This document shows, one piece after another, positions 1-20,933 of a stretch of 64,000 nucleotides of DNA; positions within the stretch are counted from its first letter, which is position 1; each line of letters begins with the position of its first letter. The DNA is from Hemicordylus capensis (taxonomy: Eukaryota; Chordata; Lepidosauria; Squamata; Cordylidae): assembly GCF_027244095.1 (NCBI RefSeq), contig NC_069662.1, positions 12,426,501 through 12,490,500 of the forward strand, written 5' to 3'. The notes below the pieces were generated by a model, which was given only the letters and a program-made list of their open reading frames with translations, made no database searches and had not been told where the DNA came from. The position numbers were made by a program, and so were the translations under genes.

Positions 1-243
1 TAGAGATTTTAAAATGGGGACAACCACCAAAGCTAATCCTTGCACATTCCTATAGTTGGTAACCACTTTTCCTTATCTCCTCTCTTTGGAGGCTGTGCAG
101 ACAACCCTGAGACTGCACCCCAGAATAATTCCACGGGTATCGGCTGTGGCTGTAATTCTCACTTGAACCCACAATTGTCCTCTCAGGTTTGGCTGCTCCT
201 CACTTCTAATTCTTTCCCCCCTTTCTCTCTCTCCTTGTGGCAG

Positions 244-3200
244 TCGCAAAGAGTTTGAGGATCTCATAGCCCCCTATCGGTTTAATGAAGGCCAGAAAGG
301 CTCGGAAACTGTGGAAGGGATGAAAAAGGACGCCCCTTGGAAGGTCACTGATGAAGACCTCAGAGTCTACAGGAAAAAGGTGAAATGCGCCTGGGTTCCA
401 TTTCTAACAGAAGGGCCGAAGTGGGGGCCCAGCTCTGGCTGACTTTCAGTGCTGTTAACTTGGAAGTTCTGATACCGTAGAAGGCTCTCTTGCAGCACCG
501 ATGCTTCCTTGCTCTGAATGTGTTTCCGCTGAATGTCTCTCATTGTTGTATTTTTTGTCTCTGAATGGCTTTCTCTGCTGTGCTGAAGGTACAAAAGGGG
601 GATTCAGAGGTGCTCTTACTCCTGGACTTCCGGGCTGACGTCCAGGGCCTACACAGCCCCTGGGGGCCCCCAAATCCTCTTTAGTCTGTCCTGGGTGGTT
701 CACAATGGGAATACCAAGCAAACAGGTGCTTTTAAACTCCCATGAGTTTAGGAAGTGGGAGATGCCCTGGCCACTGCATTTCCGGCTTTGACAGAAAATG
801 CAAAGGTTGCACGCACAATCTCTTAGTTGTGAGCTGGTAACACTACCAGAGTCAGGAGAGCTGAAAGAATTCCCATTCTGGCTTGTTGAGACTAGTGGTG
901 ACAGGGGCATGAAAGAGAAGACCTGAAAATCCACTTACCACGTGCTTTTTGACTTTTGTCTTTTTAGTCTGAACAGCACATACGCCTCCACGAGATACTA
1001 CAGGACCACTCCCGCAATGCAGCTCTCATTGTCATGTGAGTCATGTTCTCTTCTCTTCTGAGAGGTTGGGGTCCCTGAGTGGGTGGTAGTTACTTAGCAA
1101 CCACCCATATCAGTCCCAGCTCTACTCCCATCTCCAAACCCTTCTGAAATATGTTTCAGACAAAAGGTCCTTCCAGATGTCAAAAAACTGTGTTGCGTGA
1201 AGAGCACCTGCACACGTTGATCCACTCTCCCTGCATGCCGGCAGACATGTGCCTTCTTTCCCAGCAGGCTTTGACATGCTGTTTAGACAGTCAACAGGAA
1301 CCTCATGCAATTTCCACAGCACCATCTGCTGGTCGGCTCTTATTTTTCAGGAACAGGGTGGTCCATGGTTGGGGACTCCTGTGATTTTCTCATTGTAATG
1401 GAGGATCCATCATCTGGTTAAGGTTAGACTCACAATCACGTCCCACCTCCAGAAGGGCGAGAGACCTATTAGGCTGGTCCACCCGAGAAGGTTTTTCAAT
1501 CCAATAGGATTCCAGGAAGCCTTGGAAGGATTTAATGTTGGCTCTGCCAGTGATCCTGTTGATGCCCTGGTGGAGAACTAGAACAGCAAACTCTCCAGGA
1601 CAGTAGACATGATTGCTCCTAAGCGTCCTCTCTGACCCACTTCAAAACTGGCCCCTTGGTATACGGAAGAGCTACGGCGGGGATGAAGCGGCAAGGTAGA
1701 TGAGTGCAGCACAAGTGGAGAAAGACTCGACTCGAATCCAACAGATAGCATTTGAAGACCTATGCTCAGGCAATATGTGCGGCAAAGAAGCGATTCTTTT
1801 CTGCCTGTATTGCATCCGCAAGCGCACATCCAGCAGAGTTGTTCAGGGTTGTGAGAGGGCTAGTATATGCCCCTCTGCCCTTGAATGAGAATTTGGAAGC
1901 ATCAGCTACCTGCTGTGATGTTTTTAATGAGTTCTTTGTAGATTAAAATCTCTTGTCTTTGTGCCAACTTAGACCCAGACCCCCACAATTACTGCAGTTT
2001 CTGATGCAGAGGTTTCCAGTAACAACTCCTGTGCAGTTAGGCTGGATCAGTTTCAGTCTGTGATTCCTGAGGATGTGGACAAGCTGCCTGGAACCATGCA
2101 GCCTACCACCTGTTCTCTTGACCCTTGTCCAACATGGCGTATACTATCTGGCAGCGGGGTTTTTGTTGAAGGCCTGGTAGAGATCATAAATGCTTCTCTG
2201 AAGGAGGGCAGGATGCCTCCTTGTCTTAAGGGGACAATTATTAGACCTCTTCTGAAGAAGCCTACCTTGGCTCCCTCAGAGTTAAATAATTACAGACCTG
2301 TCTCCAACCTTCTGTGGCTGGGCAAGGTGATAGAGAAGGTGGTGGCCTCCCAGCTCCAGGCAGTCTTGGAGGAAACTGATTATCTGGACCCATTTCAAAC
2401 TGCCTTGAGACTGCCTTGGTCGGCCTGATGGATGATCTCTAACAGGGAATTGACAGAGGGTGTGCGACTCTGTTGGTCCTTTTGGATCTCTCAGCGGTTT
2501 TTGATACTATAACTCATAGTATCTTTCTGAACCATCTGAGAGGGTTGAGAGGTACTGCTTTGCAGTGGTTCCCCTTGTACCTCTCAGAAAGATTCCAGTT
2601 GGTGTCCTTTGGAGATTCTTGCTCTTCAAAACATGAACTTTTATATGCCATCCTCCAGGGCTCTATACTCTCCAAAGCTTTTTAACACCTACACAAAACC
2701 ACTGGGAGAGATCATCAGATTTGGTGCAGGGTGTTATCAGTATGCTAATAACACCCTAATCTATTTCTCCATGTCAACATCATCAGGAGAAGGCATAACT
2801 TCCCTAAAAGCCTGCCTGGAGGCAGTGATGGGCTGGATGAGGGGTAACAAACTGAGACTGAATCCAAATAAGACCGAGGTACTTATTGTGCGCAGTTGGA
2901 ACTTGGGAGACTATTTTGATCTGCTGGTTCTGGATGGGGTCACAATTCCCCAGAAGAAACAGGTACTCTGTCTGTGGTTGCTTTTGGACCCAAACCTCTC
3001 CCTGGTGTCTCAGGTTGAGGCAGTGGCTAGAGGAGCTTTCTATCAGCTTCGGCTGATACACCAGCTGCGTCCGCGTCTTGAGATGAATGACCTCAAAATG
3101 GTGGTACATATGCTGGTAACCTCCAGGCTAGATTACTGCAATGCGCTGTGTGTGCACCTAGTCCAGAAACTGCAGTTGGTACAGAATGCAGCAGCCAGGT

Positions 3201-4849
3201 GGGTCTCTGGAAGAGACCATCTTACTCCTATATTAAAAGAGCTACACTGGCTGCCAGTACATTTCCGGGCAAAATACAAGTTGGTGGTTATAACCTATAA
3301 AGGCCTAAACCACTTAGGCCACCCAGGGTATTTAAGAGAACATCTTCGTCACGATGTACTCCATCGTCTGCCGTTGGGGAGGGGCCTTCTCTGTTGCTGT
3401 CCAAGGCTCTGGAATGCTCCCCCTACTGAAATAAGAGCCTTCCCATCTCTGACCACCTTTTAAAACTCTCTAAAGACACATTTATTCACCCAAGCTTTTT
3501 AACTGGACTTGTGGTTTTGAATTGTTTCAAGGTTTGGTTTTTATGTTGCTGTCAACTGCCCAGAGACGGAAGTTTGGGGTGGTGTGCAAATATAATACAT
3601 AAATAAATAACCCACCACTTTTCATTACTACTTTTCTGGTGAATGGGGGGAAAGAGTGGGTTATTCTCAGAAAGCAATTGCTGGCCAGCTCGTGGTGCTA
3701 CAAACATCGTATGAAGTCCCTGAGGGCCATTTGAACAGCCTTTGGAATCCTACTGAGAAAGAAGACATAAGCCTATAGGAGTGCGAGTTGCTTAGAATTT
3801 GCACAAAAGCTCCTCAGATAGTGCAGTTTTTTGCCATCTGGAAGGATCCCAACATGGGGAAGGCTCGTGATAGGAGGCTACAGGCCTTCTCCATTGCTGC
3901 CCCAAGGCTTTGGAACCCACTGCCTGCTGAAATAAGAGCCTCCCCATCTCTTACAACTTTTAAAAAGGCAGTCAAGACACATTTGTTCACCCAAGCTTTT
4001 AGTTAGATATTGTTTTAATAGTTTTAATGTTTTAAATTTTAATTGTTGGAATGTGTTGATCTTTTTATTGGTTGTTTTTGTCTTGTAAGCCGCCCAGAGA
4101 ACTTGCATTTTGGGCGGTATAAAAATGTTAAATAAATAAATACAGAGAGGGGCTGTGCAGAGAACGTGCACTCAGGAGGGTATGCCTGCTGGCAGCCTTC
4201 CTGAGGCCAAGTTTTGGCCCAGTGCTTGCAGTTGTTAGTTCTTGCTCCAAAGGGTAAGTGTAAAGAACAGCCCAACTTCAGACTATTTTGATTTACACCT
4301 GTGCATAATTTTGGTATTGGGTACAGAATTCAGCATCCTGAAAATCTTTCCAAGGAGAATATTCTAGTACTGATGGGTTTACTGCTCAGCTCGAAATCTG
4401 AGAGTTCACCAACTTTCCTCCATGCAGAACTGTGAACTCTTTAGGGCAGGGGTTCCATACCTTAAGTCCCCAGTTGTCGTTGGACTACAATCCCCCTCAT
4501 ACCCAGCCACAATGACTTCGAGCTGTTGTGAATGAAGACAGTGGGATTTGTAATTCAACAATATCTGGACACCCACGGTTGAGAACCCTTGCAACAGGGC
4601 AAAGAGTACACAACAAGCTTGATTGTAACAGCACATGTATTCAGACGGCCCAGGCTGATCCCCATATCCCTCAAGTGTCCCTCTCTTTCTTTTCCCCCGT
4701 TCTCCAGGAGCCTTCCTATGGTACGGAAAGGGGCCTGTCCAAGCTCCCTCTACATGGCTTGGCTGGAGACCATCTCCAAGAATCTCAACCCGCCTGTCGT
4801 CTTCATTCGAGGAAACCAAGAGGATGCACTTACCTTCTATTGCCAGTAA
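244..4849 (+). CDS. SLC12A10: SLC12 Na-Cl cotransporter, C-terminal exons (probable NCC2, SLC12A10)
   Basis: These are the last three coding exons of a cation-chloride cotransporter: 244-379, 968-1035 and 4708-4849. The spliced tail runs from [12 protein letters not shown] through [27 protein letters not shown] and [18 protein letters not shown] to [14 protein letters not shown] and a TAA stop. It is the cytosolic C-terminal domain; the TM segments lie off the left edge. The ending is close to the thiazide-sensitive NCC (SLC12A3) ending VLTFYCQ, so the NCC clade is well supported. The linker between the first two exons differs from SLC12A3, and the neighbour is OSGEP rather than the usual SLC12A3 neighbours, so I infer the paralog NCC2/SLC12A10, known from fish, amphibians and non-avian reptiles. 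All junctions keep frame with GT/AG sites. Less likely: a moved SLC12A3 copy. Confidence 0.72.
1400..3610 (+). mobile_element. L2/CR1-like LINE, degraded, with reverse transcriptase remnants
   Basis: Broken frames carry non-LTR reverse transcriptase motifs in order: [36 protein letters not shown] (the YxDD site decayed to YANN), then [11 protein letters not shown] and [14 protein letters not shown]. It ends in an ATAAATAA tail, typical of L2-type elements. Several in-frame stops and at least two frame changes show it is dead. It sits in the last intron of the SLC12 gene, same strand. Confidence 0.85.
3850..4141 (+). mobile_element. L2-like LINE 3' end
   Basis: It encodes the usual end of the ORF ([18 protein letters not shown] then a THLFTQAF ending), followed by the 3'UTR motif GCCGCCCAGAGA and an AAATAAATAAATA tail. 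This is a second, younger-looking 3' fragment just downstream of the larger LINE, same strand. Confidence 0.8.
4441..4610. mobile_element. Hairpin MITE copy
   Basis: An imperfect inverted repeat with GGACTACAATCCCCCTCAT on the left and a decayed complementary arm on the right. It belongs to the hairpin family seen throughout this window. Confidence 0.6.
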
Positions 4850-5148
4850 AGGGCAGCACCGTATCAAGGGAGTTGTCCCACAGGTGCCTAGGAGGAACGC
4901 ATCCATTGTACTTCATGGGAATGCCAGACACCAGTGAGGAGCAATGGGTTCTCTTTACCAGGCACATAAATAAGCCAGTGGACTGTCTTTGCTGTCTCTG
5001 AGAAGTGAGGAACGGCTACATCTCATGGAGGCAGTTCTGTGACTTAATTTCTTCCCCTTCGTTTTCCTGGATTGTGTACCCCGATGGACTGATACTTATT
5101 GTACTGACCTCCCTGGGTTCTGTGCCAAGTCTGGGACTATCTGTAAAT

Positions 5149-5154
5149 ATTAAA
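5149..5154 (+). terminator. poly(A) signal ATTAAA for the SLC12 gene
   Basis: ATTAAA lies 300 bases after the TAA stop at 4849, followed by a T-rich stretch. It is the first good hexamer after the stop, giving a 3'UTR of about 320 bases. Confidence 0.45.
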
Positions 5155-5734
5155 GTTTTAAATATTGTTATTTAACCATTGTGGCATGGCTCTTGATTTA
5201 AAGTCTCTGGGCCTACTGCATGATAATTGGCCCAGTCCACTTACTACAGTCCTCGCCTGGTTGTCTCTCGCTCTTTGCCAAAGCTGAAGGGACTACAAAA
5301 AGGGACCCCTGGAATGAAGTGTCAAAGCAGCTTTAGCACAAGGACTAGAAACTTGATGTAGAGCTCACGAAAGGCAGCAGAGAGAGAAGCTAAGCAGTCA
5401 TAAGCAAAGGAGAAAGAAGATGAGTTTGGCAAAGAAATTCTGAATCCATTGAAGAGAGTGCATACTGTAGCTGTTGTAGAGAATGGAAAAGTGAGATCCA
5501 GTGAGTTATCTGATGCCATACAAAGAGTCAGTGCCTCTCTTCCTGCACACGTCCTCTGTACTGACCCTTGGGCTTTTTGTACTGCTCAAGCAAGCCAACC
5601 AACCCACAAATGCTCAATTGTCTTCAGAAAGCAGGAGAAGGTAGATGCCATCGCAACGTTTTTGTTTATATCCCCTATGATGGCATCTTTATCCCAGGAC
5701 AGAAACAAGCCAGGCCTGCTACAAAACCAACATA

Positions 5735-5740
5735 TTTATT
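5735..5740 (-). terminator. poly(A) signal AATAAA for OSGEP
   Basis: TTTATT on the plus strand reads AATAAA on the minus strand, 108 bases after the OSGEP stop. Cleavage is expected near 5715. Confidence 0.55.
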
Positions 5741-5847
5741 CCAGGTTGAATTTGTTTCCCACTGAATAACCCTGCTACACCCACAATCTTCATGCTTCTC
5801 TTTGTATTGCTTCCAAGACATGATGGTTCCATACAGAAAGTAAGGGG

Positions 5848-15962
<10,115 letters not shown>

Positions 15963-16079
15963 AGCCTCCTAGGAAACCTGAAAGAGAGAGAAAGAGAAAG
16001 TTTCAGACCCTTTGCTGAGCTACTGTGGTCCTCCTGCTCTGTTTTTTTTTAAAGAAGAGAATTATTGTGATTTAGCAAT

Positions 16080-16176
16080 CAAGGCACGCCATAGCAATTT
16101 CCTACACTGAGTAAGGGCTTGGACCAGAAGATCTCCAAGGTCCCTTCCATGTCTAACATTATGTGATTCAAAGAGT
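16080..16176 (+). mobile_element. CR1 LINE 3' end
   Basis: The sequence CCAAGGTCCCTTCCATGTCT followed by TTATGTGATTC closely matches the conserved amniote CR1 3' end and its ATTC-type terminal repeat. Confidence 0.75.
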
Positions 16177-17286
16177 TGTCGCTCCTCTTTGGCAGAGTGT
16201 GGGGACATCTAGCATGTCGCGGGGGCAGGCAGAGACCAGAGAGGAAGGATTTGTGTCACTTGCACAGGATGATGCTCTGTGTTAATGAATCCAGCTATCA
16301 TCCACAGTTTCATATTTATTTATTCTGCTCACAGCCCACTCTTCAAATAAAAAGACCAAACTCCACCCCACCACACACACCATGTTCCTGAGGAGCACAT
16401 CAAAAACAATAGTTCAATTTCAGTACAGTGCAATTTCAAAACAGTGGCTAACACAACAGCATCAGAACAGCCATGTCCCGAACACACACACAATTTATTT
16501 TATATAAAGGCATAATTTATTGAAAAGAATGAGTTTCACCACTCCTCTCTCTCCTTATGGCCACGCACCACACTTTAGATGGAGGAAGCTCCTGGAGGTC
16601 CCAAACTCAGATTAGAACCCCACCCCCAATTCTACCTATAAACCTTCACCTTAGTTTAAAGGCTGCAACTAGTATGCACGCAGCGCTTACCTGGAAGTAA
16701 GTCCCACTGAACCCAGCGAGCCATACTTCCGAGTAAACGTGAATAGGATTTGGTTAAATAGACACTTTTTTTAAAACCACTCTGCCGAGCGGATGGGTCG
16801 CTGCTAAATTAATCTATATGTCACAGTGTGAGCTTGACTACATAGACGCATCATGATATTTTCCTCTCTCTCCAGCCGGTAAAACCAGAACACCCGAGTC
16901 CTAGACCGCAATTTACACGAATGGAAGACGAGTCTGAATTTAAGACGACCCCCTGATGGCTAACATCAAAGAACTGGGGCGGCAGGGGGAGAGTAGTCTT
17001 GGATTCAGGTACATGAGAGGGTGGGGTTTTTTTTCACTCAATCAGCAGCTGAAAAGCAGAACTCTTGAGCTCTGCTCTTATCCATGGGAAAATGAAGTTG
17101 CACGTGTGGATGCGTCGTGTGCTAGGCTCCAGGACCCTCGTCTTCTCCTGTTGGCTTAGCGCAGCGTGCTAGGCACTGTACAAGTGCAGATAAATGTCAC
17201 CACGTGCGGGCTTACACAGTCCGCGCAGGGTCCCTCTCCTCCCGTTCTGCGGGTGGCGCAGGACTCCCCTGGGTGGGTTTTCTGCG

Positions 17287-17293
17287 TCTTACC
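17287..17293 (-). promoter_or_regulatory. Candidate donor of the OSGEP 5'UTR exon
   Basis: The OSGEP start codon is 15 bases downstream of a good acceptor, so a 5'UTR exon must lie upstream. On the minus strand CACGG|GTAAGA at this position is the best donor I see between there and the APEX1 promoter. It is a candidate only. Confidence 0.3.
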
Positions 17294-17395
17294 CGTGGCA
17301 GGATCCCGTCCTGGGTGTCTTTGCTCTAATCCAAGCCCAGTGCCAGCTTCAAGTCTGCTAGTTTAGCAACAAGTTTAGCAGATGGTGAAGATTGC

Positions 17396-17397
<2 letters not shown>

Positions 17398-17430
<33 letters not shown>
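17398..17430. repeat. GA microsatellite
   Basis: About 16 GA units, next to the OSGEP/APEX1 promoter region. Confidence 0.9.
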
Positions 17431-17434
<4 letters not shown>

Positions 17435-17559
17435 GGGCGGGGAACGGATCGCAACAGAAGAAATAAGAAAGAGTTAAATTGCATCGACTACTTTTTCCAA
17501 TTGGCAAAAGAGATAAATTTTAGAGATAGAAAAAGACTAGCGTTAAACGCAATGCTTGC

Positions 17560-18080
17560 TACCGGCTTCCATTCGAACGTCGACATATGCGGGGCAAGGT
17601 ACGAACGTAATGCAAGAGCGACGTAGCGTAGGTATAAAAAGCACATTTAGAAGTTCCTGTGTCTGTGAATGCAAGAAACAACGGGAGAGTCTCTCAACCA
17701 TCTACGCCCCTACAACTGTGGCGTCCTTTTCTACCATCATTGGTTCGCTTCTCATCGTTCAATTGGGAACCGAAGGTCTTGATGCTTTTGTAACTTCGGT
17801 CTCCAACTCCCCTATGAGGAGAGGATCGCGTCAGACCAGGAGATCACGCCCACTCCCTCTCCATGTGATGATGCGGGTCTCGTTTTCAAACACTCTTTAA
17901 CCCCTTAATTGCTGGACAGGCCTACCCCTTTCGCTCCCCCTACAAGATAGGCCCGCCCACTCGAGCCCTCCCGTGTCACGTGCCGTATCCACTCCACGTG
18001 GTTGTCTCTCCATTCTCCTTCTGCTTGAGCTCTACAGCGTGCTCCTTTGTCTCGCGGGGGGTCTCTGGGATCCTGGTGCG
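17560..18080. promoter_or_regulatory. Head-to-head promoter of OSGEP and APEX1
   Basis: A stretch rich in CpG between two divergent genes. It contains two CACGTG E-boxes (17977-17982 and 17995-18000), CCCGCCC/GCCCGCC GC boxes near 17950, and an ATTGG box near 17738. It ends in a consensus donor GCG|GTAAGG at 18080/18081, taken as the end of the non-coding first exon of APEX1. USF-type E-boxes are known in the human APEX1 promoter. Start sites are not visible. Confidence 0.7.
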
Positions 18081-19063
18081 GTAAGGAGGAGAAATGGTTT
18101 AATATGCTATTACTAATTAATTGTTATTATAATTCTATCTACTGTATCATGCGTAGAGAAATGCAGGGGTGAGCTGGGCTTCCATCTTTGCAAGAAGAGT
18201 CTGTGATTAAGGTTGCTTATCTGCCCGCCCGCCCCACTTCCCTTTAACAACTGCTTGGGAGACAGATATTCAACAGATGTAGCTTTGCTCCGTCATGGCT
18301 TCTTAAGAGTTGCCATCTGTCTTCTGTACCTGCAGAAAATGACTCTGTGCCTTTAATTGCTGTAGGCAGAAGCTCACCAGGTTGAGTTTCCTAGCACTGT
18401 TAGTGGGAAAGCATCTGTTGAATTTCTGCCGGGCATTCCAGCCTCAAAAGAAATAGTGGCTTTGTCTGGGAGAGAGGGAATGAAGCAGCTATAGATTATC
18501 TGGGGCTGATGACTATGAAGAGAGACAGATCAACTGCAAAAAAGCTATTTAAGTGTGTATGTGCAGTGGGGGAGGGCAGTGATTGGCTGGGAGGAGGGTG
18601 CTTTCTGCTTCAGCAAGAGCTGTGATTGGTTGGAGAGTTCTCCTACAGAAGCAGCGTGATTTGGAAGATGGAGCTTATCTGGTAGGAACAGTGTTACTGG
18701 CGGAGAGAAGGGCTCTGTGTGCCAAGCGGTGTGTGTATGTAGTCAAATCTTCCAAGTGGTGACATCACCATTTGAAGGATGCTGCATAGGGCTGAGGAAG
18801 GCTCCTGCCTGGGACCCACTGCCTGATAAAATAGCAATTCCTAAGTGAAATGGGCTGATGTCCTAATCTAACCCACTGCGAGGCTCCTTAGATGTGTCTG
18901 TGCTGACTGTGGGGGGCTTATGGAGGAGAAGGAGGTGGGTATGGGAGGTTGATCCTCTGATTTGGCTCAGAGGATTAATGTATTAGGCTACGAATGAGTT
19001 GCTGTGCATGGGATGAGGAGTGCCGCTGGATGGCATGTTGGTGCATATGCCACCCCCCCTTCC

Positions 19064-19086
19064 TTCCTTCCTTCCTTCCTTCCTTT
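19064..19086. repeat. CCTT microsatellite
   Basis: Five to six CCTT units in APEX1 intron 1. Confidence 0.85.
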
Positions 19087-19120
19087 TTTGGCGATGGAGG
19101 GATAGTTGGTAAAAGTGTGC

Positions 19121-19240
19121 CCTCCAACAAGGATTCCCAGATGTTGTTTACTAAAACTCCCAGCATCCCCAGCTGCAATGGCCTTTGGCTGGGGATTGTG
19201 GGAGTTGTAGTCATCAACATCTGGGAATCCTTGTTGGAGG
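19121..19240. mobile_element. Hairpin MITE copy with well-kept arms
   Basis: The first 26 bases (CCTCCAACAAGGATTCCCAG then ATGTTG) are exactly complementary to the last 26. The core has AACTCCCAGCATCCCCAG and its complement. It lies in APEX1 intron 1. Confidence 0.85.
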
Positions 19241-19273
19241 AAACTCTGGTTGGTAGGCGGGTCAGCGGGACAC

Positions 19274-19633
19274 TAAGGATGTGCACAGAATTGGGGGGGT
19301 GGGGGTCTCACTTTAAGGGCAGGGGAGGGTGCACTTACCCCTCCTCCTGCTTTCCCCCCGCTGGTGCTCGGTGTCGGTAAAAGCCCTTGGGGCAGCAGTG
19401 TACCTCCCTGCCGCCCCTTTCACCTCTTCGGCCAGAAGTACCGGGTGCATGTCGTGTGTGCACGTCAGACGGGCGCATGTGCAACTGCGACGTGCTTACG
19501 ACACCCAGTGCCAGTGGGGGGGGGGAGTGCACCCTCCACCGCCCTTAAAGTGAGACACACACAACCCTGCCATTGTTTGAACCTGTATGGAGGCCTGTAA
19601 AAGGGCCTCCAAACAGGTCCGTGCACATCCCTA
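19274..19633. mobile_element. hAT-like MITE, TAGGGATGTGCA family
   Basis: It starts TAAGGATGTGCACAG and ends GTGCACATCCCTA. The flanking 8-mers CGGGACAC and AAGGACAC agree at 6 of 8 places, as an aged 8-bp target duplication would. The interior is itself palindromic and CpG-rich. Confidence 0.7.
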
Positions 19634-19798
19634 AAGGACACGAGGCTGCAGGAAAGGGCCTCTTTTGACGGGAACTGAAGGTGTTTGTGGTTTGCGCTAG
19701 TGCTTCTTCCTCTCCAGCAGACGTTGCTACTTAGGAGCCTGCCGCTTGTGAGACGGCGCTGTCGGCTGCTTGGGTTAGGACCTAGCTGGGGACCTGAG

Positions 19799-20902
19799 AT
19801 GCCAAAACGGGGGAAGAAAAAAGAAGATGGAGTCCTTGCTGAGGAGAAGGAGGTGCCTGGTGAGTGTCTCTTCCTTGGCGACCAAGGTGCCATTGGTCCC
19901 CTTCTCACATTTGCCTGGGCTGTAGTACATTAGCCTTTAACATTTGGGGCCCGGTAGCTTCCCTTTCGCTTGCCCTATACGCTTATTTGCTGCACAAGCA
20001 GAGACGTTGCAGAAGTCCCCCAGCTTCTCTGCATCAGGACTTTTTCTTTGGTTACACTTATATCCCTCTAAGGAGCCCAGAGTGGTATACATGGTGATGC
20101 TGGTCTTCTCAACAACGCTGTGAGGTAGGCTAGGCTGAGAGAGATGTGACTGGTTCTGAGTCACCCAGTGAGTTTCCTGGCCTAATGGGGATTTGAACTC
20201 AGGTCTCCCCAGTCCCTCCACAGGCGTCATAAACTCTGTAGTAGCAAACCTTTCGGAGTGAAGAATCCAATTGGTGCCCCTCACCCCACCCCACTCAATG
20301 TAGCTGAAAACCTGGTCCCGTTCTATTCTGGGCACAAATGTGGGTAAGGTCAGGAGGAAGCTGGTCCTTAAGGAAGGAGAGCTGGTCTTGTGGTAGCAAG
20401 CATGACTTGTTCCCTCAGCTAAGCAGCATCTGCCCTGGTTGCATATGAATGGGAGACTTGATGTGTGAGCACTGGAAGAGATTCCCTTTAGGGGATGGAG
20501 CCACTCTGGGAAGAACAGAAGGTTCCCAGTTCCCTCCCTGGCAGCATCTCCAAGATTATAGGGCTGAGAGAGACTCCTGCCTGCAACCTTGGAGAAGCCG
20601 CTGCCAGTCTGTGAAGACAATGCTGAGCTGGATAGACCAATGGTCTGACTCGGTATATGGCAGCTGCCTACGTTCCTATGTCAGGATGAGGCCTTTGTGC
20701 CAGTGCTGCATGAGAAGCTGTGCCATTGAATCAGCACAACAGCTTTGGGGATGTGACCAGGGGAGAATAAAACAACTGGGGAGTGACCAAGGAATGCAAG
20801 CTTATCCATGTTTGACAGAACCAGCCCCCTTCTCTCCATACTAATGCAGTACTGGGACCACAAAACATGTGCTCAGCCAATCAATCAATCAATCAATCAA
20901 TC

Positions 20903-20933
<31 letters not shown>

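Larger units (their letters stand above)
4850..5847. other. Convergent intergenic region, SLC12 gene / OSGEP
   Basis: Two genes end tail to tail here. The left part is the SLC12 3'UTR and the right part the OSGEP 3'UTR. I see no further coding sequence or recognisable repeat between about 5180 and 5715. Confidence 0.6.

Noticed and set aside
2060-3463. Reverse transcriptase-like frames as a possible host gene
   Set aside because: The motifs are those of a non-LTR LINE, the catalytic YxDD is lost and the frame is broken several times.
244-4849. Calling this gene SLC12A3
   Set aside because: The tail is NCC-like, but the neighbours and linker residues fit the NCC2 paralog better; kept as the alternative.
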